Part shown: in pieces, positions 11,327-22,470 of the stretch | Layout: every line of letters begins with the position of its first letter | How positions within the stretch are numbered: the stretch's first letter is position 1 | NCBI GenBank assembly: GCA_958450325.1 | Contig: OY288250.1 | Location: 40,956,683-41,020,682, forward strand | Source of the DNA: Agrostemma githago | Lineage: Eukaryota; Streptophyta; Magnoliopsida; Caryophyllales; Caryophyllaceae | Direction of reading: 5' to 3' | Length of the DNA: 64,000 bases | The notes under the pieces: model-generated | Told to the model about the DNA's origin: nothing | Databases searched by the model: none | The model's input: only the letters and a program-made list of their open reading frames with translations | Made by a program: the position numbers and the translations under genes

Positions 11327-11512
11327 ATCCTGGTCGGGATGGATGGTCCCGATCGGGATGACACACTCGTCCCGGTCGGGAAGCCACCTTCCCGGTCGGG
11401 ACGGCACTCCAGCAAGCTCCAATTTTTGCACCTCCATCCCGATCGGGACGACTTCTTCCCGGTCGGGATGGCACATCCTTCCCGGTCGGGAAGCTCCCTT
11501 CCCGCCCGGGAT
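11327..11512. repeat. Internal palindrome array of element A
   Basis: A second cluster of TCCCGRTCGGGA-type palindromes lies inside the element, just downstream of the orphan ORF on the element strand. Its right edge (gatgggtcttcttgacctcc) resembles the edge of the LTR array (gatgagtcttgtaggcctc). This suggests the block is a duplicated copy of the LTR array. Confidence 0.85.
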
Positions 11513-11797
11513 GGGTCTTCTTGACCTCCAAAACTCCAAAAGCTTCACCGAAGCTTCAAAAACCGACTTTCATGCTCACGATCCGAGCTCTATCATTAAC
11601 CATTCCTCTCTAGGAATCATCTTCACTTCACACCTATGACATCAAGCTCAAATACAACATCAAATTCCCTCCCTCACATCGCTCATCATCAATCCAAATA
11701 AGCAAGAATTCCACAAAAGCTAACAAATACTAGAAACCAAACTACACAAACAAACATAAACACAAATACAAGCACAAAAGAAAAGAAAAAGAGATAT

Positions 11798-13081
11798 TTA
11801 CAATAAGATACTCTCACCAACTACACCTCCATAGCCATCAAGAGCTCGAAGGAGTAAGTCAAATGCTCTAGCAACATCTTCAATTAAGCTCACATGGCCG
11901 AGCCTAGCCACTCCCAAAAGTTTCCAAGTCGGAGGGAAGAAACGATTATCTTCATTATTCTCGGGGCTCTCGTGATCTTCCGGGTCTTCTAAACCAACAT
12001 AGCTACGACTCTTATGACCATCCGGTAGGTATAGTGGTCTAGAGTCGTGCTCGGTGTCATGATGTGGGAGATCACACCCTAGGGGTGTCGCTTCTTCTAC
12101 GGGGTCGAGAGTGGAACTCTTTTCCACCGCCCGACAAGGATCCTCTTCACCAACCGTCTCACAAGACAAAGGGCTAGACATCGAGTGCGGTAGAGGAGGA
12201 GAAAGCATCAAGTTTTCTTCATTGGAGGCTTTAGGATCCTCCAACTTCCCATACAAAGTGAGTTCCAAGGCGTCTACTTCTTTTTCCCAAGTATTGCGCT
12301 CCTTTTCACTCACCTTGTCAAAATGGGCATGAGGGGTCATCTCTTCACTTGGGTTTGGATTGTTAACATCCGGTTCATCACGAAGAAAATCAAACAAATC
12401 CAACTTTATCGCCAATACATTGGCTCCCCAAGAGTTATCTTGATAGTCATGTTCAAATCCCTCCTCATTGTCGACCCTTGAAGCTTCAACTTCCTCTACT
12501 CTTCCCCTATCCTCACCACCTAAGCAACACTCGACAATGGTCTCTTGATCGACCCCCTCTTCTTCATTTGTAGCTTCACAATCGGGTTGACTTTCTTGTG
12601 GAGACAACCGACCTTCTTGCCCAAATGAACCTTCCTCAACATGTAGTGGAGCTCGAGTGGCCAACATCGTGATATGAGCCATGAGTGCATTGATGCGAGC
12701 ATCTTGCACCTCTATTTGGGCCTTGAACTCCTCCCTAACCCCTTGTATTTGAGTCAACATCAATTGTTGACCCTTTTGCAATAACATCATCATCTCATGT
12801 TGGCTCCCTTGTGTTTGGACCAACATTTGACAAGTCTCAAGGATATTTGGTTGTGGGTTATGTGAGGGTGTTTGGTAGTTGTTAGGATGTGGGAACGATC
12901 CTTGACAACCTTCTTGGTAACCATATGGAGGGCGTTCGTGAGATTGTTGATGAGGTTGATATGGTTGGCGAGATTTCGGGACTTGGCCATTTTCCCCAAA
13001 GTTGCCCCGTGACGATTGATGGTAGCTTGGACGCGCCATGTCCATAACGTTGCTTTGGTACCTAGGATGAGCTAGAAGCAC
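11798..13081 (-). CDS. Orphan protein of non-autonomous LTR element A
   Basis: A 427-codon uninterrupted ORF lies 150 bp after the PBS, where gag would be expected. The first ATG gives MLLAHPRYQ; a better start may be the downstream MARPSYHQSS at 13036, since element B begins near there. The N-terminal third is rich in Q, P, Y and H. Residues about 80-145 look like an amphipathic or coiled region (MLLQKGQQLML, then VQDARINALMAH). The middle is strongly acidic (many E and D), and the C-terminus is a conserved block FFPPTWKLLGVARL...DVARAFDLLLRALDGYG. I do not recognise a family. The Q-rich part and coil resemble the C-terminal part of Athila-type gag proteins, so it may be a gag remnant recast as an accessory protein. 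A homologue with the same ends is in element B, which suggests the protein was kept under selection. Confidence 0.7.
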   Translation of the reverse strand: MLLAHPRYQSNVMDMARPSYHQSSRGNFGENGQVPKSRQPYQPHQQSHERPPYGYQEGCQGSFPHPNNYQTPSHNPQPNILETCQMLVQTQGSQHEMMMLLQKGQQLMLTQIQGVREEFKAQIEVQDARINALMAHITMLATRAPLHVEEGSFGQEGRLSPQESQPDCEATNEEEGVDQETIVECCLGGEDRGRVEEVEASRVDNEEGFEHDYQDNSWGANVLAIKLDLFDFLRDEPDVNNPNPSEEMTPHAHFDKVSEKERNTWEKEVDALELTLYGKLEDPKASNEENLMLSPPLPHSMSSPLSCETVGEEDPCRAVEKSSTLDPVEEATPLGCDLPHHDTEHDSRPLYLPDGHKSRSYVGLEDPEDHESPENNEDNRFFPPTWKLLGVARLGHVSLIEDVARAFDLLLRALDGYGGVVGESILL

Positions 13082-13230
13082 TTGAGCAAACGTTAGTAGC
13101 CTAGTGCTTGTGAGGCACTAGGAAGGGAGAGTAACACACAAGAAGAGAAACGGAGATACACAAGGAGAAGAGAACACAAACGTCAAGAACAAAGTCCACA
13201 ACTAAGCAAACAAAAGTCTAAACTACGCCG

Positions 13231-13248
13231 TCCCCGGCAACGGCGCCA
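13231..13248 (-). promoter_or_regulatory. PBS of element A (tRNA-Asp type)
   Basis: The minus strand reads tggcgccgttgccgggga, the classic complement of the plant tRNA-Asp 3' end. It lies three bases from the LTR boundary at 13252. It fixes the element as minus-strand oriented. Confidence 0.9.
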
Positions 13249-13251
13249 ATT

Positions 13252-14891
13252 TGATGGTAAGGATTTGTCGTGAATCCCAACCGTCAAACAAAACCGGCAA
13301 ACCTAACTAGGGTAGCTAGGGTAAGTCGGGTCGAATCCACAAGGATGGGAGGTCGGACTAAGGTATGCTACGGTTCTAGACTAGGTTCGAGACAAGCTAT
13401 TCTAAGGGGGAGACTAGGACTAGTCTAAGGTCTAAAACTAGGACTAAGGGACACTAAGATGACACTAAGAAGGAAGACTAGGGTTAGGTCGGGGTCAAAG
13501 GGGTAATGGAATGGTCGAAGGAGAACTAGAGTGAAGGAGGTAGTAGGGTAATCTAGGTAATGCCCGGGCTCTCGCAACTTAGACTCACCTAGAGGTTCCA
13601 CCTAAAACCCACCTTGGCGATACACATGACAAACGGGGTTGCTAGCGCGATATCGGGGCCTAGGTCGCGTCCGGGCTCTCGCAACTTAGACGACCTAGGG
13701 GTCGTCCTCACCGGGCTCTCGCAACTTAATGAGGGAACCAAACCCACAAACAAACTATCACCCACAAGATAAAGGTAAGAAAAAACAAGCATACACATAT
13801 ACATGTCATTCAAGCATTTCAACAAACATGTGATATGCATCAAACCAAGGGGAAACCCAAATCTTCCACCAACATCTCTAACAATCCCTTAATCGTCCAA
13901 TTAACACCCTAATCACCTTACTAACCCTAGCAAGAGTCTACTCTAACATATCTATTCTATAACTAACACTAACAAGGTGAGCCAACACAAGAACAAGAGG
14001 ATGCATAAATGAAACTAGCAAGAATGAAGAACAAAACAATAAACAAGAACTAAAGATTCAAACTTGAATGATAAAAAAAAGATTAAGAAGAAGGAAAAGG
14101 GATTATACCATACTATAAGATGAAAGGAAGAAAGAAACTTGCATAAATGGAAGAACCCAAAACAAACATCCAAGTTTGTCAAGCTTGGTGAAGATCTTGA
14201 AGAATTCCCAAATTACAAGCACTAATCTATTATTAAAGACTAATTAACGACTAATCTACCCTAATCTATGCTAATCTATCTAGGGTTTAGTCTAATATGA
14301 AGTTCCTCACATCCGATCATGTCTTAATACAAGAGGGAGGTATATATATATAGGGTTACAAGTGGAAAGGAGAAGGAAGGAAACAATGCGGGGCTGAACT
14401 GGGCTCATCCCAGTCGGGATGAGTTGGTCCCGATCGGGATGAGGTGGTTCCGATCGGGATGAACTGCTCCCGGTCGGGATGAGCCACAAACAGCAGCTCC
14501 TTCAATTGCTCCTTCATCCCGGACGGGATGAGGCCATACCCGTCCGGGATGAGTCTTGTAGGCCTCAAATATGAACTTTTTGGTCCCTCCTTGCTTCTCA
14601 TGGGCTTCCCATCGATTCTCGGGACTCGGGATCGGGTCTCGGAGGCTCGGTATTGGGTCCCAAGGTCTCGGGGTCGACTCCAAGGCATAGAGTGATCGTT
14701 CCTTAGCTTCGTTGGCTCCTAAAAGTGTATGTATCGAGTCGGAATCGCTCCAACTCTTCATGAACGGTCTCGGGAACCTGAAACGAACTAAAGGAAGCAT
14801 AAGAAGCCCATAAATCGCTCCCAAGGAGCAATTCCACAAGGAAAATGGGACCAAAACACTACAAAATAGGCACTACAAACGACACTTATCA
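13252..14891 (-). repeat. 5' LTR of element A (right copy)
   Basis: It is the same length as the left LTR, 1640 bp, and is about 98 percent identical by eye. It carries the TATA box at 14341-14352 and the palindrome array at 14404-14553. As the 5' LTR on the minus strand it would drive transcription leftward through the orphan ORF. Confidence 0.95.
14404..14553. repeat. Palindrome array in the 5' LTR of element A
   Basis: The same series of TCCCGRTCGGGA palindromes as in the left LTR, with small substitutions, is placed 50 bp upstream of the TATA run at 14341-14352 on the minus strand. Confidence 0.9.
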
Positions 14892-14896
14892 CCTCC

Positions 14897-16831
14897 TTAC
14901 ATCATTAATCTAGATATCCAATCCTTGTCCTTTCTAGAGTTTATTTCTTTACAAGAAGCATTCAATTTTAATATAAACTCCTCTTTGATCCATTTTAGCA
15001 CAGCATCAGGATGCAAAACCGTTTGCTCAACCCTTGCCTTGTTTCTCTGATTCCATATATGATAAACAGCTGCATTTGTTACTCCATTAATCAGCCTCCT
15101 CCGTAATTTAGTCCCTCTTCTTGCTAGTCTCCATGTCGTTGATCCACCTGTGGGTATATTCAATTTTGCCCATTCATTAATCAATCTTAACCCTCGTGAG
15201 CTATACCCACAGTAAAAAAATAAGTGATCCAAGGTCTCACTGCTTGTCCCACATTAGCAGCATGCGTCATCTTGTATGATACCCAACTTGACCAGTTTCG
15301 TCTTTATGGACAAAGCTCCATGCTGAAACATCCAGTTAACGAATTTGTGCTTCGCAACAGTCCATTCATTCCATACAAGGTAGGTCCATTGAACCTTTGT
15401 GGCCGGAACTCTCAAGCATTCATACGCTTTACTGATAGAATACTCTTGTAACGATCCTAAATTCCAGATTTGAGGTCGGGTTTTAATTTCATCTTTGATC
15501 TTGCAGATTTTCTTCCATGTCCATGGCACATCTATGGGTGAACAGTAAGTCTGCCAGTCCTTTCCCTTTAGATAAATATGGCTGACCCATTGAGTCCATA
15601 GTTTTTCCGGTTTCCTATGTACCCACCACGCAAACTTTCCAACAGCAGCTTTGTTCCAGAGTTTATCATCTTTCATGCCTAAACCTCCTTCAGTAATGGG
15701 TATGCAAGCTTTATCCCAAGCTACCAGTGGGGTCCTTTTATACTCCGTTCCGCCATCCCATAGGAAGTTTCTGCAAAGTGTTTTTATCTTCTTTATAACC
15801 GTAGATGGCAAAATGAATATCGAGGCCCAATAATTGTGCAATGTCTTCAGGACAGCTCTAATCAACACGAGTCTGCCAGCATAGGACACTTTTTTGGTAC
15901 CCAACACCCTGATTCTCTCCATTACTTTGTCAATAAGCGGGCTGCAGTCTTTAGCATTAAGTTTGGATGGTTTTATAGGAACTCCAAGATATCGGAAAGG
16001 CAAAACTCCTTCCACACACCCTGATACCTGCATAATATCCGCCCTCACATCAGCTGCTACTCCATTGAAATATACATTCGTCTTTCCTGGACTCATTTTC
16101 AATCCTGACGCATTAGAGAAAGTTGCAAAAGTTCTTAGTAGAACCATTATAGACTCGACATCCCCTTTACTAAACAAAATAAGGTCATCTACGAACATCA
16201 AACTCGACAATTTCATGCCACTACAAAGAGGATGAAACTTGAACCGCATATTATGTGTAGTGTACTTGAGCAATCGAGAGAGGTATTCCGTGCATATGGT
16301 AAACAAGAGTGGAGATAAAGGGTCCCCTTGTCTAAGACCTCGTTTACCAGGAAAAAAACCAAAAGCTTCACCGTTGAGACTGAGCGAGAACGTTGCGGTA
16401 GTCATGCATTCCATGACCAAGTTTATGAACCCGACAGGAAAATTGAGTGCTTTCAACATTTGTGTTAGGAATTCCCACTCAATGGTGTCATACGTCTTTT
16501 GTAGGTCAATCTTGAACTTCCATCTGGATGAGACCGAATTTCTACCATAGAGTCTAATTAAATCTTGGCATATAAGAATATTCTCCAATATTCTTCTTCC
16601 TTGGATGGAACCTCCCTGAGTAGGAGAAATAATCTCTGGTAGCATAGCTGCCAACCTATTACAAAGTAATTTAGAAATAACTTTATAAATAATGTTGCAG
16701 CATGCTATGGGCCGGAATTGAACCGCCGTTTGAGGCTTTGCTACCTTTGGAACGAGTGTCAGGGTAGTTGTGTTCAGCTGTTTCAGCAGCTTCCCTGAAT
16801 TGAAAAATTCATGAACTGCTGCGCATAACAA
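14897..16831 (-). pseudogene. Chimeric LINE: reverse transcriptase and zinc-binding domain
   Basis: One reading frame runs from 16831 to 14897, interrupted by a single TAA at 15254-15256 just after the cysteine pair DDACC. It lacks the endonuclease and the first RT motifs, starting at the AVHEFFNSGKLLKQLNT region. Visible motifs are TLVPK..P..FRPIA, FKIDLQKTYDTIEW (the usual KAYD is KTYD), KRGLRQGDPLSPLLF, the catalytic FVDDLILF, and FRYLGVPI. The C-terminal zf-RVT domain has WTVAKHKFVNWMFQHGALS and AAVYHIWNQRN. It is closely related to, but distinct from, the LINE at 3399-6344. At its 5' edge it abuts an RNase H fragment. The stop and the missing N-terminus make it inactive. Confidence 0.88.
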
Positions 16832-16837
16832 TGTGTT

Positions 16838-17442
16838 TCGGGAAAATTACAACTCCACGAGCATTAATCTGTCATGACTCATCTCATTTTGAGCTAGGAG
16901 ATGCGCAACCGAATTAGCGGCCTGACTAGTAAAACAAAAGGAAACATAGTTGAAAAAATCACACCAAAAGTGAATGTCATCATAAATCAGGCCTATATCA
17001 GCAGCACTCTGTATCCTTCGTTTCAGGTCAGAAACCATGCCCTGATTGTTACTCTCCACAACGATACTTCCATGGCCTTGTTTATGAGCTTCCTTGAGTC
17101 CCTCCAAGATTGCCTCCGCCTCAGCCAGCTTACTATCACGACTCCGATCCTTCTCCACTGCTTTGGCAGGGCCCATCTTGCAAACCCTGTCTCATCTCGA
17201 CCCACAGCCCCAACACCACGTCCAACTCCTTCAACCACACCTGCATCTCTATTCACCTTGATCATTGCCTCCCCTAGTCTTGTCCACCGAATCCTGCCCT
17301 CTCCCCTTCCGCTTGTGTTAAATTCACCATCACTATTAGATATGTCACGTCTCATTCCCGTCCTAGCTCCCTTACCCGACCCACTAACTAAGCTCCCATC
17401 CTGTCCTACGCTCCCCTCTGCCAACTTCATCTCCCAGATCAA
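16838..17442 (-). pseudogene. RNase H-like domain fragment fused upstream of LINE RT
   Basis: Two overlapping frames together read a plant-type RNase H (RVT_3-like) domain. The first gives MIKVNRDAGVVEGVGRGVGAVGRDETG. After a frameshift near 17175 the second gives AEAEAILEGLKEAHKQGHGSIVVESNNQGMVSDLKRR and ends AANSVAHLLAQNEM..LMLVEL at 16847. Such a domain degrades RNA in RNA/DNA hybrids and in plant L1 elements sits at the C-terminus of ORF2. Here it lies upstream of the RT on the same strand and inside the same target duplication. A captured host RNase H-like gene is an alternative source. Confidence 0.7.
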
Positions 17443-17639
17443 GCTCTCAACTCTGCGTGTTCACTAATCTTTCAATTATTGTGTAATGCGCTGATTTTTT
17501 TTCCTGCTATTGGTGTTGATTGGTTTACAACTGAACATCAATCTGGTGATTTTTCCAGTGCAATTACTGGTTCAATTGTGTGAAATACTTGATATACTCG
17601 CGCTTTTTGACTTTGGACATGTGAGTTGATTGATATTCC

Positions 17640-17822
17640 ATGATTTTTAATATGCAGGTCCAGAAAATCTATGAATCACAGGAGAAATGGCAACACAGAT
17701 ATGTGTCCAACTTTATTGAGTGGCAGCATGTCATTTGCGTGCTCAAGCACTCTCTTCGCGAAACCTGGTTAGAGTTGCCTGGAAGTCTTGATCACGATCT
17801 GTCTATTCATTTTAGATGTACT
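17640..17822 (+). pseudogene. Possible captured exon of unknown gene (CACTA cargo)
   Basis: An intron-like T-rich stretch ends in aatatgcag at 17649-17657. It is followed by an open stretch reading VQKIYESQEKWQHRYVSNF and continuing to about 17818. The sequence has balanced, protein-like composition unlike its AT-rich surroundings. I do not recognise the protein. It is inside the CACTA element, on the same strand as the LRR and ETF-alpha-like fragments, so captured host DNA is the likely origin. Confidence 0.35.
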
Positions 17823-18085
17823 CCATATATAATATGTCTAATTAACTTTAAATATTTGTTATTATCATCCATCTAGTTAGATCTCATTTTTTCATAGTTG
17901 CTCTTCCATTTTATAGTTGCTAAAATCCTAAATCTTGATTAGTTATTTTTGACACATTATTGGATGGCATAATTGTTACATAGAAAACTCTTAGGGTCGG
18001 TTTGGATAGAGAGAAATGGAGGGAAAGGGAGGGGAGGGAAATGGAGGGATGTATTTTCCTTCGTTTGGATACCATTTAGGAAGGG

Positions 18086-21000
18086 GAAGGTCTAATCCCC
18101 AAGAAAATCGAACGCAATACAGTGGCGGAAACACTGTAGAGTTGGGATTAAAACACACTGATAAACTATACCTTATTAAAAGAAATGGTAAGTCAATACA
18201 ATGACCTCTTTTTACAAAAAGGCTAAAAAGAAATTCTCCAATTAGGTTTATACAAATCCATAAATCGTGAATGAAGAAAAGAGTAGGATCCACGCTACTC
18301 GCTAGCTCACACCAAAAACCCAGCAGCAAATACCTGTGATGTTATAAACATAACAGCCACGTCAGTGGGGAGTAACTCGGACGTTCTACCAGCCATATTA
18401 TATCATATGAAAAAAAAATAGTATTATTATATCATAATATTTAAAATGAGAAAACGTTAAAACGATATGATAAAATAAGTTTTCAGAGACTTAAAGCACT
18501 TGCCAACCTGCAAGTCAAAATCAATCGATAATAATAATATTAAAAAATGGCGTTTATGGAAATTCGATCTGTGTGCACAAGGCTAGACTTTCACTAGGAT
18601 AATACTGGAAACTAGTTTCGAGAACTGTAGACTTAACTCATAACAAAATCCAGTGTCTAACTAGGCAACTCAACTATAACAAAACTGCGTGCAGCGAGGT
18701 CCTAGTTTAAGTAGTATACACCCCTCCTGGATACCAAATGTATCCAGTTCAACTAACGGCGACTAACACGATGCAATATCTAGCTTAAGGGCACAATGCA
18801 CACTCTCCTGAACACAAACCATGCTCAGTTCAACAACCAACGTGCCCCATAAAGACAAACCAGCCTTACAGTTGATGGCAAAAACGTACATCCCAGACTA
18901 TATTACTCTAACTCCACACTTGTCTTTATTCCATAACTCCAAAATAAGCCATTATCGATATTCAAAAGATATAATCATTATGAGGATAAAAGGAATAACC
19001 ATTTTATATTAAAAGGGAAACATTCTATATATAGAAACGTACTAATTTTAGAAACTTACTTAAAATAGAAATAAGGTTATAGAAAATTCGTAAGTTATTA
19101 AAATAAGTGAAATGTATAGCATTTCTAACGAAATTAACATTTTATTATTATCTTCGTTATCGTAACTTTAATATATCACTAAATTCGTTACTCAAAATAT
19201 AAATAAAATATAATAAGTCAATATATAGTATTTTATAAATAATTAGGAAATCGAGTTAAAACTATAAATTTTTGGAAAAGAGATGTTTAAAGAAAATGAT
19301 ATCAAAATTAATTGAGTCGACGAATTTTATAAATTAAACGAGATTTTATAAAGTTTTCAAATTAGTTTTAGCAAATAGATTTTGTCAATAAATAATACTG
19401 ATTTTACTAAAAATAATCAATCGTAGACAAATGAGAAATTACTAGGGAAAATAGTCTCGACTAAAAATGTATTCAAAACAAAATCGACTACTTTCTCATT
19501 TATTAGTATAAGTCGTAAAACGAGATTAATTTATTGAACAAGTATACAAATCTCGATTATAATATAAAAATACGATTTTGAGTTAAAATTATAAATTAAC
19601 AAAATATGACAAAAATATGAAATCGATATTATTTAGTTACTCTAGTGTCACGATAACCAACAAAATATTATAACGATCGTAAATAATTAAATTACTAATG
19701 ATTTATAAAACGATATCGAAAACTTGTAAAATATTTATAAGGTACACAATATAAAGTAATATTTTTAGCAAATAATAAACAGCTAAAATTAGAAAACCGA
19801 AGTTAAAATATTTATTACATACTACTACTCAAACATACGATATAAAATCGAGTAACGTCCTAAAGTTACCTTGAGTCGATATTCAAATTGATAATGCACT
19901 TGTCCTCGTTCGGGTCTTCATGAATCCTAGAGATGTAGACGTATGTTAAAAATTACTAAGTAGCACGAGAAGAGCCAAAGGGAAAGAATGGGTAAACGAA
20001 TGACTTGGAAAACAAAGAGGTGAACGGGAAGATTAGAAGCATAAACTGAGCGAGATTTATGAACTTAAGAAGAGCGAGAGAGACAAAGGTAGACTCGAAG
20101 GGCAACAATAAACGACAACAGGAATGGAGAGCAACAATAGTACAGTAACCACTGTACAGTAGTACCGTAGCAGCAGTACAACAACAGTAGTAAAAAAACA
20201 ACATTAAGCTGCGGAAATAGAATGTCAGATTGTAGCCACAGATGCGGACAAAAATAAAGGAGAATAAGAAGAAGAAGAAGAAGAAGATCGAGAAGACATG
20301 ATCAACAGAAGGACGCAACAGTAAAAGGACACACAACAGCAGCAAAAACATCAACGGCCTAACACCAACAGAACTAGGAAGACGGATGAGAAAACGAACT
20401 GGCAAAAAAAAGGAAACGCGAATAGAATAAGCGACACGATAACAAAAGCACCAGCAAGACCACCCACAGTACCATAATGACAACGCAACAACAGTAATCA
20501 TATACCAACAACAACATCAAAGTCGACAACAACAACAGCCCCGAAGCAGCAACAAAACGCAGCAGCAAACATGGACAAAAATAGCAGCAAGAGCAACAAC
20601 GGACAACAAGGAATCACGAAGCGGTGGAAACCAAAAAAAAAGAAAGGGAAATGAATCACGTTGGTCTAAGTTAGAAATCGCGTTAAAACCAAGCCAAGAA
20701 ATAAGTAGACCAGATAAAGTTACGTTTATAAAAAGTGGGATTGAATTCAATTCACCAAAAAAAAAGTGTACGGATTCCGAGATGACATGTATACGATGTA
20801 TACGGGTTAATTAAATGAATTGGGTAGGAGACGAATTCCGTAACGATAAGTTGACTGACCCACGAATCGAATTAAAGCGAGTTAATAAAATTAATAAATA
20901 ATTGGGCCGTCAAATAAAATGAGTAAAAAGGTATTCGAGACTAAAATGAAGTTTATAGAAATAAAATTAGACGATGAAATAGTATTTTCTGATAAATAAT

Positions 21001-21379
21001 AAGTCTTCGATAAAGTGAATTAAATTGAATTTTCGATGAAATGTAATAAATGTTTTGACGAAACTTAAAATAAATGAACTTCGAGCCGAAAATAGAAATA
21101 CGAGCTTAAATATAAATAAATAAAAAGAATTTTAGAATTTAAATCGCCGAAATAGACTTTCGATAAGAATTAAATTAAATGTATAAAATAAATCGAAACA
21201 AAAAAAAATGTTTTAAATACAAAAAGAGTTTCCAAGACAAATAGAATTTTAGGAGTTTGAAACGATTAAACGATAAATTCGTTTTATAATAATTTTAAGA
21301 ATTACGAGTTAAATCGTAAACAAAATAAAAATACGAACATAACTTTAATTTAATTTAATTTATAAAATCAGGTGTTACA
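18086..21379 (+). mobile_element. LTR-like insertion (TGTAACA-type solo LTR or remnant) in the PIF element
   Basis: The right edge is sharp: ggtgttaca ends at 21379 and GA-rich PIF sequence resumes at once with gagggaaatgg. The left edge is not clear and no matching duplication was found. The interior is AT-rich without a credible ORF. Features such as cagtggcggaaac near 18120 and the ggtgttaca end resemble the solo LTR at 39620-41602 (cagcggaac, ggtgttaca), so I read it as a related LTR. A 546-bp minus-strand frame at 19956-20501 has the composition of a repeat and no protein motif. Confidence 0.5.
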
Positions 21380-21574
21380 GAGGGAAATGGAGGGGGAAGG
21401 AAATGGAGGGATAAGATTTATCATTTTAGAGTAAACTAAAATCTCGCCAAAGTTGGCAAGATTTGGAAGGAAAAGGGATCATGTTTTCACTGGTCATACC
21501 ATTACAAATTTATACTTACAAAATAAATGTTTTTTACACTCATTTTATGTCCTTATTTTGTTTTTTTTTTTGAC

Positions 21575-22470
21575 TTTTTTTCTTCCGTTACGCCTTACAC
21601 GTGAGTCGAGTTAGAATAAAAAACGTATAAAGAAATTACGATGCCTTATTTTTTTCAGTTACGGGTGAGGATAAAAAATTACGACGACTTGTTTTTTTTT
21701 TCAAAAACGGGTAAATCGGGTTAGGATAAAAAAATTACGACGACTTTTTTTTTTCCGATATAGGTGAGTCAGGTGAGGATAAAAAAACCACGACGACTTT
21801 TTTTTTCAATACGGGTGAGTCAGGTTAGGATAAAAAAAATTACAACAATTTTTTTCCCGTTACGGGTGAGTCGGGTTAGGATAAATTACGATGATTTTTT
21901 TTTCCGATACTTGTTTGTCAGGTTAGAATAAAAAAATTACGACGATTTTTTTCCCGTTACGGGTGAGTCGTGATAGGATAAATTACGATGATTTTTTTTT
22001 TTCCGATACTTGTCAGTCAGGTTAGAATAAAAAAATTACGACGATTTTTTTTCCCGTTACGGGTGAGTCGGGCTAGGATAAATTACGACGTTTTTTTTCC
22101 CGATACTTGTCAGTCAGGTTAGAATAAAAAAATTATGACGTTTTTTTTTCCCGTTACGGGTTAGTCGGGCTAAAATAAATTACGACAATTTGTTCTTTTT
22201 TTTTCCGATACTTGTGAGACGGGTTAGGATAAAAAAAATCACGACTTTTTTTCCCGTTACGGGTGAGTCGAGTTAGGATAAATTACGACGACTTTTTTTC
22301 CACTGATACGTGTGAGTTGTGTTAGGATAAGAAAACGTATTAAAAAATTACGATGCCTTTTATTCGTTACGGTTGAGTCGGGTTAGGATAAAAAAATTAT
22401 GATTTATGACGCCTTGTTTTTTTTCCGTTATGGCCTTACGGGTGAGTCGGGTTAAGATAATGCCCTGTTC
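21575..22470. repeat. Minisatellite of about 50 bp units in roughly 100-bp dimers
   Basis: The repeated unit has the core gttacgggtgagtcgggtta, then ggataaattacgacga and a T-run. Alternating units read ccgatacttgtcagtcaggt. The cccgttac anchor recurs at 21856, 21953, 22053, 22150 and 22253, so the higher-order period is 97 to 103 bp. It lies wholly within the PIF/Harbinger element. Confidence 0.85.

Larger units (their letters stand above)
7145..14891 (-). mobile_element. Non-autonomous LTR retrotransposon A
   Basis: A complete LTR element on the minus strand, inserted in the 3' part of the chimeric LINE. Two 1640-bp LTRs (7145-8784, 13252-14891) start TG and end CA. The 5-bp duplication cctcc flanks it (7140-7144, 14892-14896). 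The PBS (13231-13248) matches tRNA-Asp, and a polypurine tract lies at 8785-8797. The only long ORF is an orphan protein at 11798-13081. No protease, RT, RNase H or integrase is present, so enzymes must come from elsewhere. The tRNA-Asp primer is common in the Athila lineage, which makes an Athila-like helper possible, but that is inference. Element B is a second copy of the family. Confidence 0.9.
7031..17457 (-). mobile_element. Chimeric L1-type LINE (contains LTR element A)
   Basis: The 15-bp duplication tgttcactaatcttt (7016-7030 and 17458-17472) encloses one LINE insertion read right to left. From its 5' end it contains an RNase H-like fragment (17442-16847), then directly an RT without its N-terminus (16831 on), then the zinc-binding domain. 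T-rich sequence at 7031-7097 is the 3' end. LTR element A was later inserted at 7145-14891 with its own duplication. RNase H is normally C-terminal to RT in plant L1 proteins, so its place upstream of RT suggests two LINE RNAs joined during one insertion event. Confidence 0.8.

Noticed and set aside
19956..20501. 181-residue minus-strand ORF rich in Leu, Phe, Val and Cys that could look like a membrane protein
   Set aside because: It is read across GAA/CAACAA-rich simple sequence inside an LTR-like insertion. Composition explains the hydrophobicity and there is no known motif.
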